DNA of 64,000 bases from Stenopsyche tienmushanensis (Eukaryota; Arthropoda; Insecta; Trichoptera; Stenopsychidae). The translations under genes were made by a program, and so were the position numbers. The notes below the pieces were generated by a model. It had not been told where the DNA came from and did no database searches. It was given only the letters and a program-made list of their open reading frames with translations. Positions within the stretch are counted from its first letter, which is position 1; every line of letters begins with the position of its first letter. This document shows, piece by piece, positions 1-11,529 of this stretch. Where the stretch lies: NCBI GenBank assembly GCA_008973525.1, contig WACJ01000044.1, positions 1,302,001 to 1,366,000 of the forward strand. Reading direction: 5' to 3'.

Positions 1-335
1 ATAACCTGTAGCTTTTGGGCTTCTCCAATAACTTCAGTAACATAATGGCCAGTTGATAATGGGAATTTGCTTTTGATTTTTTTGGAACGTATGATTTTTT
101 TTTAATCCAGCGGATAGTCTTAACAAAAGCAAGCACTGCCTGCTGAAGTTTGTCCACGCCATAGAAAGTTGTGAAATAATTGGTAGCAATAACCGTCCTC
201 CCACTTTCTTTGTACTTGCCAGTTAATTCCAGTAGCATCTTTTCATCTAACTTGTCTGCTCTCTGGACTCTTTCTTCTGTTCCAGTATACAAAATACCTT
301 TACAAAGATATCCACTTCCTGAATCACAGGCCCAT
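1..335 (-). mobile_element. piggyBac-like transposase fragment (partial at window edge)
   Basis: The minus strand reads without a stop from about 335 to base 1. The peptide contains CDSGSGYLCKG, then ILYTGTEERVQ, then TVIATNYFTTFYGVDKL. This matches the piggyBac-type (DDE_Tnp_1_7) pattern of an Asp-rich GY..YTG strand followed by a DNFFTS-like motif; here the usual acidic residue before NYF is replaced (ATNYF). An in-frame TGA lies just upstream of the fragment. It is probably an inactive copy that continues beyond the left edge. The family call rests on motif order only. Confidence 0.65.
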
Positions 336-340
336 CATCT

Positions 341-991
341 GGTTTTTACAACATATGATTATATATGTAAAGCAGAGATGAAAAATATGATAAAATATTT
401 TATGGATCAAAAGGATTAAAATCTCCTTCAAATAAAATTTAAAAAATTTATGAAAAAAATCTAGATCTGACCAGAGCACTTTAAAACTCTCTGACAGACC
501 TTTCATTGATCAAACTTTTGTAAAACCCTTCAATGGACAAAGTCAGGGAGATTCAGTAAGATCTATACATAGCCACGATTAAAAGAAGACGGGCTAAGTA
601 CTTAGAGACTTATATTATAGAATTAGTCTCATAATGAAAGAAATCTAGTTATTACTTAAATAAGAGATAAATAAGTAAAATTTTCAAAAAAACAAGTTAT
701 TTATCATCTGGTCTATTGTAACATGCTACATTATTAACACATATTAACGCAATGATTTAAGCTGTAAACTACGCAGTGCGTAATTTAAAATGTAGACGGG
801 AGGACTGTTCGCAAAATGCTAATACATACTTTAATTTACTTTTTTAGTTTTATAAACATATATGTATTAAAGTAATAAGTAGGCCGTATTTACAATATAA
901 GTTAATGTTTTGATTAACTTAATCTAAAGTAATTATATCGCTTCGGTGACACACCAGGGAACTGTTTTTGAGCATTATAAAAGCATTGAAT
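341..991. other. AT-rich intergenic DNA 3' of esterase copy 1
   Basis: No gene is visible. The end nearest the esterase stop is its 3' untranslated region. Bases about 905-975 recur, inverted, at 15376-15455 (core AACAGTTCCCTGGTGTGTCA), so the UTR has taken in a dispersed repeat or was itself copied. No clear AATAAA was found close to the stop. Confidence 0.5.
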
Positions 992-3130
992 TCAGAGTGA
1001 ACTTTTTAACTTTTTGAATTCATCTACGCTTTCGTGTATTTTTTCCCAGAAATCATATCTTTCTCTGTCGGGATCTTCTCCCAATTTTAATTCAAAGTCA
1101 ATTTCAAGAAAATTAAGTCTATCTTGTGCTATCGGTTTCCACTTCATCGGTATCCATTCATCAGTAAATGGCGTTGGATTGCTAAAAATAAAAATATATT
1201 AGTACATTTTTAATGTTTTATAATGATAGAAATGATATGATTTACATTACCCATATGCAGCAAAATTAGTCCACATCCTGGTCATTCGTTTCATGGTCTT
1301 CCATTCATCAGATCCTGTTTGAATTGGCATCCAAATCTTAAACATGTAGAAGATATCGTCCGCATGCGATGCCCCTTTGATTTGAGGGTATCCAGAAAAA
1401 GATTTTACAACGTTAAGTCTACCATCGACGGAAAATCTATAAAAATACACTGGATGCTGTGATAGTTGTGCTATAATTTTGGCAAATTTTTGGATACCAA
1501 ATACGAACGTGATGTCCGATTCTATCTCGATTGATTTTTTAATATTATCTTCGCTGATCGATTTGTCTGCGTAATAGAATTGCTTGATTTGGTTAGCCAG
1601 ATTTTCTACTAGATTTTGTGGAGCATTTCTGCATATATCCCTAGGTACTCTTGTAGCGAAATCGTTTTCGATTTTATCAGTCTTCTTCATAAATTCACTC
1701 AAGGAGTATAGAGATTCGGCGTTGTTGTATCCAATTATGATGGGCACTTTGGCAAAGTTGCCTTCTTGCAGAAGTTCTAACGGGGCTTTTGGCAAAAATG
1801 ATTCCTCTCCGTCTATTTGTTTTTCGACACATGGACAAAAATACAAATTGAGCGATTTCAATTTGTCGCGTTTTGTCGCAATTGCAGTGGTTATGCTGAT
1901 TAATTTGCTTGAAGGCACACTTCTCAAAAAATCGATCAATTCTTTCTTGTCTTTGGTGTCTATTCCTAGATGCTTCCCAGCAGCAAAAGCATGATCCAGA
2001 TTATCCACAGAAAATCCCCACTCGTTTAAAAAAGTACCACTTTGCGCTATGACACGATGGAAGAGTCCTTGGCTCATCGGTGACACTAAATGATAAGTCA
2101 CTGAAATTGCTCCAGCACTTTCGCCGAAGATTGTGACATTCAATGGATCTCCAGCAAATTGTGCTATGTTATCGCGTACCCATTTTAATGACAGTACTTG
2201 ATCTTTCATTCCAGCGTTTCCAGGCGCTTCTTCCGTTTCCAGGCATAAAAATCCAAGCGCTTCCAATCGATAATTTACCGTGACTAGTACGACGTTTTCA
2301 TCGAGGAAATAATCTGGACCGAATAAGAAGGAGTCGCCGGAACCATCACGAAATCCACCTCCATGAAACCAGACCATAACTGGTAGAGGACATCCTTTAG
2401 GATCAGGTGTATAGACATTCAAAGAAAGACAATCTTCACTTCCTTCCAGTTTATCATTTGCAAGCCAATGACCGATGAGGAGACGGTGGACCATGCTCAG
2501 TTGCATCTCTCAAACCAATCCAATTTCCAGCTGGAAGTGGAGCCTTTAAAACAAATTTAATACATTAAATTCATCTAAAAAAACATATATTGGATCATTC
2601 AATAAGGACGCTCAATTTTTAAATGTAAATAAATCTGGCCGTCAAATCGCTCGTGCAGAATGTCCATCATGACATGCGCTGTATAGCACATAGAGTCTTA
2701 TTGAAATCACATGTCATCGGTGTCCATATCATCCATTTTAGATAACAAAAATTTGCTTATCGTCGATCTGTAGCGTTCACCATTGACGTTTATGGCAATT
2801 CCAGTTTCGTTTTGGAACAAGTACGGACTTTGATAATTCGCTCACATTGTTAAACACTATAATCATTCATAGTAATTTGCCATACACTATTGAATAATTT
2901 ACAATAAATTTAATAGACATTAATTTAATAATATGGCTGCTATAGCTTAAGAAATGTCGAGCGTCTATATTGAAATAACCAATATTTAAATTAGAATTTA
3001 CCTTAAATCGTCGATCTCCGTGTGTTGAACGCCCATAGGGAATTCCCTTAAAACTGTAGAATGTTTTCCCAGACACTGTCGACTCACATTTTCCTTGTAA
3101 TTCTCCCTGCACGATGGAAACTCTCGCCAT
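992..3130 (-). pseudogene. Carboxylesterase copy 1 (alpha-esterase / FE4-like), frameshifted
   Basis: Type-B carboxylesterase in three exons: 3130-3002 (43 codons, MARVSIVQGEL start), 2543-1251 and 1181-992. All junctions are GT-AG with the same phases as its neighbours (0, then 2). The exon 2 body keeps the oxyanion-hole HGGGF, the elbow GESAGA, the acid region GYNNAES and the His motif GASHADD, so a complete triad is encoded. Exon 3 ends in the family tail (NPTP...WKP...FWEKI). Exon 2 is 1293 nt against 1292 in copies 2 and 3. Reading from exon 1 gives RDATEHGP and then a TGA at 2456-2454, while the rest of the exon is open in another frame, so a single extra base lies at about 2447-2475. 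The Cys pair seen in the other copies (HGPCCP) is HGPPSP here. No internal acceptor restores the frame. It is a recent pseudogene or a sequencing indel. Confidence 0.8.
2590..2762 (-). mobile_element. mariner/Tc-like transposase scrap in intron 1 of esterase copy 1
   Basis: The minus strand reads FLLSKMDDMDTDDM, then, with stops, MMDILHERFDGQIYL. This resembles the DMDTDDMWFQQD...TARATMDIL stretch around the second catalytic Asp of a mariner-like transposase. Stops replace W and a nearby residue, so it is dead. Confidence 0.6.
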
Positions 3131-3248
3131 TTCTAAGAAGATTTCTAACCTTTATGAAACCATGAATCAAAATTTAAACTGATGCGGAATGATAAATTTT
3201 CAATGCTAAGAAAACTGATAAATAATCACTATCTAATTTGATATATCC

Positions 3249-3256
3249 TATTTATA
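3249..3256 (-). promoter_or_regulatory. Candidate TATA box of esterase copy 1
   Basis: TATAAATA (followed by G) on the minus strand, about 120 bases upstream of the ATG at 3130. A TCAGT initiator-like sequence follows about 37 bases downstream, slightly farther than usual. Position and match only; no transcript evidence. Confidence 0.35.
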
Positions 3257-3257
3257 C

Positions 3258-4128
3258 AATATCGGAACAACCCAATCTTATCTGTGTCCGAATTTGGAAC
3301 ATAGAAAGCTAAATTGGCACAGTATCGCAGCACAATGAATATCAGACTGATTGATTCCGAGCAACGTCTTATGTTAGCGTCATCTTTTCCGGAAAATATC
3401 ATATAAAAGATCATTTTTTGTATTTTTTGACCAATCAGAAGAGATCATTACGCATCATTCCGGTTTTAAATTGCCATAGAAGAAAATCGCTTACGAGCAC
3501 AAATGTTGCTCTGAGATTAAATTTAAATTATTATTTGAGTTTCAAGGCAGTGTACTATTATGGTTTGAATAATGTTTAGTGTTTTAAGATAAAAATGAAG
3601 ATTTTCCTTATGTAACATCCTTATACGTTTATATACCTTTAAATGACATATTTTATCAATGAATCTTGATCAAATTTGGATTTTATTCTACCTACGATCA
3701 ATCAAAAATATGGTTGCTATTTAACCTTATATCAAGTTTAGTTAATGTTCCATATTTGCCCTCGTTTCATGGTCTTAAGAAGTAAATCCTCATCAAATCA
3801 GGCTATAAATGACTAATTTGCAATTGTAATTTATGTATTTATTGGAATATTTATGGTTAACAACCGGATTATTAACATGCAACCTTTGAGTAATAATGCG
3901 ACCTTAATGTGATATTCTGTAGATTATTATCTTATCACCCAAAAATACTCAATAAGTTCGTAGGATGATGTATAGTTGGCGCCACTAATGACAAATCCAT
4001 ATTATTTTCAGAAACTAAAAACCTTTAAATGATACGTGTCCATTTTTTATCAAATTTTATAACAATCTGAGGTTTAGTTCACAAAGTACAGAGGTTTTAA
4101 TAATGCTACTTTTGTAATTTTCAAAACA
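3258..4128. other. Intergenic spacer between esterase copy 1 and a mariner remnant
   Basis: AT-rich DNA upstream of copy 1. I see no coding region and no structured repeat that I can delimit. Confidence 0.4.
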
Positions 4129-5000
4129 ATGGAAAAATCTAAAATACGTGAGTTGATAAAGTATTGCTTTTTAATGGGAAAAAATACCATTGAAGCAAAG
4201 CAATAGTTTGACAAGTGTTATTCGAACTCTGCTCCATCAAGACCAATGGTAGATAATTGATTTGTTGATTTGTGGATGTCTGACATTGATTGAACAAGTG
4301 ATCCAGAAATCATTAAAAGTCCACGAAATAGTTTTAACCGATCATAAATTGAAGTTACGTGAGAATAGCTGACACTTTAAAGATATCAGAACATATTTTA
4401 AAAGATATTTTGCATCAACTTTTGTCCATGAGAAAGCTATGTGCGAAGCGGGTACCGCGTTTGCTCCCACTCGATCAGCTGCTGGAGATGTTTCAGGGCA
4501 AAAAAATGATTTTTTCAAGTGGTATACGACCATGGATAAAATATGGATCCATCACCACACCCCAGAGTTAAATCAGCAGTCAGCTGAGTGGACAGCAAAC
4601 GGCCAAAGCAGCCCAAAGCGACCAAAAACGCAAATGACAGCTGATAAAATTTTGACCTTTGTATTTTGGTATTTCCTTGAGAAAGCATAATGACTTTGAA
4701 TTGCTTCTCCGTCCACCATATTTTCAGGAACTGGCTCCCAGCGACTATTATCTGTTTGCAGACTTAAAAAGGATGCCCCGTGGAAAGATATTTGGCTCCA
4801 ATGAAGTAGTGATTGTCAAAACTGAGTCCTATTTTCAAGCAAAAGATAAATCATTCTACAAAAAAATGCATCGATTGTTTATAAAAAAAGATGTTGTTTA
4901 TAAGTCATCCTATGAACTTATTAAAAGACAATGGTTGAATTATTTCATATTCGATTTGATACAAAACGCCCTTTACAAAGAAGCAATATTGTCTTCTTAA
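4129..5000 (+). mobile_element. mariner transposase pseudogene
   Basis: Starts at an ATG (MEKSKIRELIKYCFLMGKN). With frameshifts and stops it shows the mariner order: LSMRKLCAKRVPRLL, DKIWIHHHTPE (the DETWIHHYTPE strand with the first catalytic Asp lost), SAEWTANGQSSPKRPKTQ, a gap, then PPYFQELAPSDYYLFADLKR. The last is the PYSPDLAPSDYHLF motif carrying the third catalytic Asp. The tail resembles the family C-terminus. Multiple stops make it non-functional. It lies in the spacer between esterase copies 1 and 2 on the opposite strand. Confidence 0.8.
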
Positions 5001-5089
5001 GTAGTCCATTTCTTTCTAAAGAAAGCGCGTCTTTCTTAAAAAAATCAAAGATAAATCTGATATATAAGCCAAACAAGATAATATGAATT

Positions 5090-5309
5090 CGTCGTTGTAT
5101 GGCTGCAATCACTTTTCCAGCAGATCTCGACTTTCAGACCTTCACGAAACTTCTGTGTCAAATCAAACACATGGGTCTTATTTAAAGTAACATCACTGGA
5201 ATGTGCCTCGAGTCTTGATTGATTTCATGCCTTCATTTACAAGAAAATGAATAATTACGCGTTGCGCAACAGTGGATGCTACTTCTCGCCTTCTTTCTTC
5301 AGTGTCCAT
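5090..5309 (-). mobile_element. mariner (SETMAR-type) N-terminal fragment
   Basis: From an ATG at 5309 the minus strand reads MDTEERRREVAST, then VAQRVIIHFLVNEGMKS. This is the N-terminal helix-turn-helix start of a mariner transposase. The frame breaks after about 35 residues. The same segment recurs at 12.5 kb and 17.94 kb on the plus strand. Confidence 0.65.
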
Positions 5310-5570
5310 TTGTAAAGCAAAAATCCGGTTTATATTTGAATCCTCTTGTACCTTTTAATAAACGATAGGCTATAAATAGGCAAGATATCACAAAAATAAT
5401 ATTGATTTACCCACAGATTGCACTTATATCCGCCTGATATAGATTATTATAATGAGGCAACCCGTTTAATTGAAATGGAAGAGGATGTTGTTCTTCGTAT
5501 CTAACATTCTAATTGGAGTAATACAGTTTCGTGTTGAAAAATATATTTGACAGATTTAGTGACATTGTAT

Positions 5571-7321
5571 TTAAAGATGACTCTTGGCATGTTTTATGAT
5601 AGATAGATCATTATAAAGACGCTTCCAAAATTCGTATCTTTCTTTTTCGGGATCCGTTCCGGGCTTTAGCTCCAAGCCAATGTCTAGGAAATTAAAAACA
5701 GTTGGAGTTACAGGTTTCCACAGTGATTGGAATGAGCTCATCCATAACAGGAGTGGGATTGCTGCAAATAAATATCAATCAATTATTATCGATTAATTCA
5801 AATTTAGTTCCAGATATGGTGATTGGACTGACCCATATTTTGCAAAATTTGTCCACATCCTGGTCATTCGTTTCATTGTCCTCCAACCAGCAGACTCTTC
5901 TTCTATTTCTATGGGAGTCTTAAACAGATAAAATAGATCATCTGCATGTGAAGCTCCTTCAATATGTTTGCCTTTGTGGATTCCTTTCATGTAATTTAGT
6001 TCAGTATCTGCAGAAAATCGATACATAAAAATTGGTGATGAATATAAATCTGTCATAATTTCTATGAACGAAATTATTCCGTATGTGAACAAGTAATCTG
6101 AGGTAATATTTATTACGCCATCGAGAGTTTCTGGTCCTATGGGTTTATCTTTAAAATAAAATTCTCTTAGCTTTTCAGATATTTCTTTCAGTAATACTGG
6201 TGAAACCTGGTTAGCAATGTCTTTTGGCACCCATGCCGTTAAATCTTCATTAAAAACTTTGGCTTTTCTTAAGCTTTGTCTCACACCAGATATACCTTCT
6301 TTGTTGTTATATCCTAAAAGTATGGGAACTTTCGAAAAGTTTCCTTCCTTGAGTAGTTCCAATGGAGATTTAGGCAAGAACGATTCTTGGCCTTCAAATG
6401 TTTTTTCTATAACTGGAGCAAAGTAAATTGCCAATCCGCGATAAGATTCTTCAGGTATTGTAATTTCATGCTGAACTCTGATGAACTTCGAAGAAGGCAA
6501 CGATTTCAAATATTTCAAAAGCAATCCGAAATCTTGCGATTTTTTTCCCAAATATCTTCCCAAGCGGAATGCTCGATTTAAATTGTTCGACGTCAGAGCC
6601 CATTCGTTCAAAAATACACCACTTTGAGATATAATCTTATGAAACAACCCTTGACTCATGGGTGATATTAAATGATAACAAACGGAAGCAGCCCCAGCAC
6701 TCTCTCCAAAAATGGTAACATTCCCAGGATCACCGCCGAAAGCAGCGATGTTCTTCTGAACCCATCTCATTGCTAAAACCTGATCTTTCATCCCGGCATT
6801 TCCAGGGACTTCTTTCGTATCCATACATAAATAGCCAAAGACTTCCAATCTATAATTGACAGTGACCAGGACGACACCTTCTTCGACTAAATAATCGGGA
6901 CCGTATTGGTCAGAGTCTGCACTACCAGATTGAAATCCTCCTCCGTGAAACCAAACCATGACAGGCTTAGGAGGACCATCCACATTGGGCGTATAGACAT
7001 TCAACGAAAGACAATCTTCACTCCCTTCAAATGCCATGCCTAATTCTATTCGCCAATGGGGGCAACATGGTCCATGCTCCGTAGCATCCCTCAATCCATC
7101 CCATTTCTCCGGCGGTTGTGGAGCCTAAAATAATTCCTTTTTTACAAGTATACCTTCATATAAAACAATGCAATAATGTCAATATAACATACGTGAAATC
7201 TGAGCTCTCCAACGGGCGGCTTAGCGTATGGTATCCCTTTAAAACTGGCGAAAATACTTCCTGAAGATAACGTCTCCAATTTTCCTCTTAGTTTACCTTG
7301 CTCAATAGATACCGTAGCCAT
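5571..7321 (-). CDS. Carboxylesterase copy 2 (alpha-esterase / FE4-like), C-terminal frameshift
   Basis: Serine hydrolase of the type-B carboxylesterase family, probably cytosolic because no signal peptide precedes MATVSIEQGKLRG. Exons are 7321-7193, 7124-5833 and 5761-5571, all GT-AG. Exon 2 is fully open, with HGGGF at residues 103-107, nucleophile Ser185 in GESAGA, acid Glu319 in GYNNKEG and His436 in GASHADD. HGPCCPHW and EDC supply the usual N-terminal cysteines. Exon 3 begins NPTPVMDELIP, then carries one extra base at about 5721-5727. As written it stops at 5694-5692, about 20 residues into the exon, losing some 45 C-terminal residues. The lost part is open in the next frame to a TAA at 5573-5571 and matches the tails of the other copies. 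The triad precedes the break, so either the protein has a shortened C-terminus, it is a young pseudogene, or the base is a sequencing error. Confidence 0.85.
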
Positions 7322-7334
7322 TGGTTTCTGAAAT

Positions 7335-7865
7335 ATTTCATTTTCTCAGTCGAGACATAAATTGTATCTTATCTTAATGAGGTTTCTACCATTTTTTCCA
7401 CGTGCTATTGCTAAAAATTTGTTATCTTTATGGCACAGTAAAAGACATATTGCTAAGTTATATATACTAAAACATAAATAGATGAACAGAACTTGTATAA
7501 ATAATGGTGTAATGTGACAACCTCGACATTTGAGCATTGAAAATATAGATAACAACTAATTGAAGGGAGTTCATAGATTAGTATAAGACGGCTTGAATGA
7601 ACATTGAGCCCTATTAAACATAATTGTAATGAAAATAAGCGTAATGAATTGAAATTTTTTAAACAAGCAGAAGACAGTCTTACAGCACAAAACAAAACAG
7701 CTAATCATTTGAAACAGCAAGTGACCAGCAGCAATTCTCTCTTTATTAAAAACTTGCTAAACAATCGAAGATTTGGCTCTGAGTGACAGTAGATAGTAAA
7801 TTTATCGCATCAGAGAAAATTACCAAAAAACCAATTAAATTGCTTCATTTTTAAAAACATTCCAC
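7335..7865. other. Upstream region of esterase copy 2
   Basis: AT-rich, no gene. A minus-strand TATATATA (7466-7459) lies about 140 bases upstream of the ATG and could be a TATA box. A TTTCAG acceptor-like sequence ends at 7328, six bases before the ATG, hinting at a noncoding first exon. Confidence 0.35.
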
Positions 7866-7869
7866 TTCT

Positions 7870-8110
7870 GACACCAATGTTACGTGGTTAACGTAGAGCG
7901 AGGCGCTGAGATGGTCACGCTCGCATGTCGATCCGTTCTGCTCTCGGGACGCTATGGAGCCGAGCAGATCGATAAAGGTGGATGGGTACCAAATAGAAAT
8001 ACTCTCGCCTAATTTATTTATTATAATGACAAGAAAGAGATCTGGCCGCAGGAAGCACGTCTACCCGCAGCCAAGGTTATCCATCACCATTCTATTAGCA
8101 GAAATTGTTA
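7870..8110 (+). repeat. Degraded LTR fragment (same family as the solo LTR at 29370)
   Basis: Shares an ordered series of short blocks with the 29370 LTR: TGTTACG-like start, TTCTGCTCTCGGGACGCTATG region, AATTTATTTATTA, and AAGAGATCTGGCCGCAGGA followed by CCCGCAGCCAAGG. The end is lost. Confidence 0.5.
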
Positions 8111-8264
8111 GTCAAAAGACTTAAGCTGTATTTGTATAATATATAATAAAATAGATTTGCCACTATACAAACACTTGGTAAAGAATGCGCGGCGCATGCG
8201 TGTAGCGTCTCTATGGCGTATGCGACGTACACATACACACTTTTTCCGATCAACAACGATATTA

Positions 8265-8970
8265 GTAAATGAAATCCCGATAAATTCGGGATTGAAATTT
8301 TTATCTAACAGAAATCGTACAACTCAACAGCAAGATGAATGCTACTAAATCGAGACATTCCCGCCGAAATCTGGACGCTTGGAAACAGTGGCGTAACTAC
8401 TAATTAGCGAGCTTAGGCGACGATTAGAAGCAGTAACTATCTAATCTATGTATACATATATACAGTACATATTTGTTTTTTCAAATTATTATATTAACCT
8501 TTCCCCACCGGTGATGTATTTACTACACCTCGACTCTAATAATGGCAATATCGATATGAAATATAATAGATACGGGGTTCAGAATTTTTGTGTTCCTCCC
8601 GTAATATAATTACGAATCACATCAAAGTATTATAGTATATAAGTATTCATCTGCAGCGACGGAAAAAAATCATTTGTCCGGAGAATCGGGAATTTTTGAG
8701 AGTTTTAGTCCGTGTCTCAGCAGAAAGGAATTTTATCGGTCACATTGATGATATTATACGAAAATGGGGCTACCGCGATCATGAACTCGAACTAGCATTT
8801 AAATATCTGATGACAACAAGTGTTTTATTTATGTATTTTTGAATTGTATTTTTATTTTTTCTTAAATAAATAAAAAAAATTCGCCTTCAAGTTATTTTTT
8901 ATATTAAATAAATGGATTTTTTTATAATCCCGGGATGATCGAAATTTTGGGCTCGGGATTGGATTCCCTA
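8265..8970 (+). mobile_element. hAT-derived element, copy A (5' truncated)
   Basis: Homologous to the complete copy at 59524-60469. Shared parts include the TCCCGATAAATTCGGGATTG region, GAGACATTCCCGCC, GGTGATGTATTTACTACACC and the 3' terminal repeat ending GGATTCCCTA at 8970. The 5' terminal repeat is missing. The region that encodes the dimerisation peptide in other copies is deleted here. Confidence 0.65.
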
Positions 8971-9904
8971 CTTCGTGACGTTCAAACCAATTTTCACTTA
9001 AAAAATTGTTTCATGACAATCAAACTACTTTACGGTAATTCAATTTATATCAAATATTTGAGAAAGTCCGTTCTACATTATCACAACGGTAGCCAGATAA
9101 GAGATCAGCAATGTTATCTATCATATGTTAGTAGGCAAATTTCGCATGTTAACACATTTCTACTGCTGTTATGAAATGGCAATATTATTTTTTAACACAT
9201 GCTGATAATTTGCATTCTTGTATGAATAACGCAACTTGACGTTTGACATCATTGAACATAAAACCAGACTTGCTAATGAATTCACTCACATTTTGCTTTT
9301 GTAGGTTAGCCGTCAATGTACTAATCGTCCTTCTCAGGACCCATCGATTAGTTAGTTTCATCATTTTAACACGTAGTTTATGGGTGAATTAGTGTTATTA
9401 ATGGTGCTAAAATCCACGACAAACGGGACACAAACAACAGACAAGACAAGACCGACAACACTAAATTATGATTGTAATAAAAGAGATGGCAATAGCGACT
9501 TACGGGTACTGATGGAGTCAACTTGCTATCTGTTGGCACTATTTAATTCAATGGAGTTTTCTGTCGATAAAATTTAAAAACGTGTGTTCGAAGTCTTAGC
9601 TGTTATTGGCGACTGGTAGATGAAGGTGCCTTTATAGCACTAACGGTATTTACGGTACGGTATGCACTATTATATACATTGGTTGAAAACTTGTACTTGA
9701 ACCCATACCATTCGTCATGATGAACTTTTCAAATAAAAATAATATTATTGCTTATCTAATTTATATGCAATCGAAGAAAACAGTATTTTCAGTACAATCT
9801 CATTTTGTTTAGTACTGCATAAGCGTCACTCCTTGAATATCTTAGACAATTTATTTTGTTATAATAGATGAATATTCTATGCGTACAGCAAAATAACTTA
9901 ATTA
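8971..9904. other. Spacer between esterase copies 2 and 3, no gene
   Basis: Only short, unconvincing reading frames. No recognisable repeat structure except general AT-richness. Confidence 0.35.
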
Positions 9905-10168
9905 TATTTGGTGCTACAATTCCAATCAAATCCAATTAAACAGTCACCTGGCAACAGTCCCCTGCACCACAACAGGCCAAATATAGAATATAGGTACGTG
10001 AGCGTAATTAATAACATCGACGAAGAAGATGGCGAAATCCGTGGCACATTTATAAAGCTATACGATAATAAAGTCCAAACGTTTAGATTCGATCAAGACA
10101 ATATAATGTATGATCTTAGGACCCACATGTCCAAATTTAAAACAAACCCATTTTGTGACAATTCGTGA
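9905..10168 (+). repeat. Dispersed repeat with a coding tail (INNIDEEDGEI peptide), copy 1
   Basis: The copy starts near CAAATCCAATTAAACAGTC, includes CAACAGTCCCCTGCACCACA and then reads YVSVINNIDEEDGEI, then TFIKLYDNK to a stop after 10160. The same peptide, in frame, is seen at 16.39 kb and 45.9 kb, and the nucleotide repeat also at 37.95 kb (minus). It is probably the 3' end of an ORF of an unidentified transposon. I cannot name the family. Confidence 0.55.
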
Positions 10169-10169
10169 A

Positions 10170-10860
10170 TTGTGTTAATAAGTGGGTACTGTACAATTAT
10201 TATAAACAAAAAATAATGGTCCTTATCCGGTCACCGAACAATAAAAAAGTCTGTGTATGATGAGTTATTGCCGGTGTAATGTATTTTGAATTGCTTGAAA
10301 CTGAGTAGACAAAGACGACAATTGTATACTGTAAAAAATAGAAGAAATGAAGCAAGAACTCATTAAAAATACTTCAATAAGATAACCCTGGAGCACGTTC
10401 TGCAAAATTAAAACTAAAAATAATAGAGTGTTGCTTAGAACTTCTACCCCATTGATCAGATATTGAACCCTCTGATTATCATCCGTGTGTGCCACGAATA
10501 ATATTGTTGATAAAAATCACATAGTTTTTAACACTCTCATCGCCCAGCCTGAATCAGAGTTGTTTTTTGCGACGCCCAAATTAGATGCTCGGAGCGTAAA
10601 CAGAAGGAATAGCGATGTGATATTATAATGCTCAGGTGTTATTTATCTTAGATCGATAAGCTTCACCAATTACTCTATCATTAGTCAAAATAAAGAAAAC
10701 AATGTGAAGATAAGCAAGTGCGAACAGACAAGGGTAGGGATGCAAGTTTCGAGATCAGTTGTCGTCTGGAAGTCGTTATAGAAATACATAACAGATAACA
10801 CACAACAGACAACGTCTAACTAGATTAGGGGATCATCATAATATTCGATTCTATTTCCTG
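10170..10860. other. Intergenic DNA, nothing recognised
   Basis: Mostly AT-rich. Short open frames on both strands show no family motif. Confidence 0.3.
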
Positions 10861-10865
10861 CGCTG

Positions 10866-11520
10866 TTGCATGGTCTGTTCCGGGTTACCCCGGACTATCC
10901 ACACAGAGAGTGTCTTCCACTGATCTCATCTTCACTGATGAAGCCCCACGCAGAAGCAAAAACGCTACGCGCAGAGCATCCAGGCGCCCACCCCGCCCCT
11001 TTTACTCCGCGCCCTCCAGAGGAGGCGAGGTTTTTGCAGGAAAACCAGCTTCAGACTATTGCACTCAAGGGTGCAGTGGAAGAGGAAGGACAAAGATTAA
11101 AGCTAAATTCAAAGGAATATTATCGCGGTTCACTGCTACCATGAGTCCAATCTCAGTTTGAAGGGAGCTACAGCAGACGACGGACTGCCCGGACTATCCC
11201 TTCTTCATGGTACTCGTATCATTTGTGGTACCTAGCCACGGAGACGAGTCGCCGTTCGAAGAGCCTAAAATCGTTCTCCCCTGTATGCCTAGGCTGTTGA
11301 GGATAGTGGTAAGACTTTGACACAGTCTCCACCAATTATTGTAATCGGCTGTTTCACGCACCCCTTTATACGAGCGCAGCACAAGGTGACCTGCGCACCC
11401 AACTCATGTTAGCTGGGTTAACCCAGCTGCGTTTGATGAGCAAACCGACGTAAGGTTGGCTCCTGGGGTTTTATAGATGGACATCGTGGAGTCTAACACC
11501 CACCCGGAGAAATACGTAAT
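10866..11520 (+). repeat. Dispersed ~650-bp GC-rich repeat (CTGTTCCGGGTTACCC family)
   Basis: Same sequence order as 29915-30560: GGTCTGTTCCGGGTT, GCGTAGAGCATTCAGGCGCC-like block, AGTTTGAAGGG, CATGGTAC, TACCTAGCCACGGAGA, GTTCTCCCCTGTATGC, and a GGTTTTATAGATGG end. Partial copies lie at 12.74-12.85, 18.73-18.93, 19.50-19.74 and 49.62-50.02 kb. At 30560 the copy runs into an R1-like tail, so this may be the 5' part of a non-LTR element. Unclassified. Confidence 0.6.
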
Positions 11521-11529
11521 AGTAAGACG

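Noticed and set aside
1584..1994. 136-codon plus-strand frame
   Set aside because: Antisense to exon 2 of esterase copy 1; similar antisense frames occur in the other copies (6217-6426, 13755-14042, 22015-22311).
10866..11161. Overlapping 92- and 83-codon frames
   Set aside because: Both are in the dispersed 650-bp repeat, and the frames are not kept in the other long copy.
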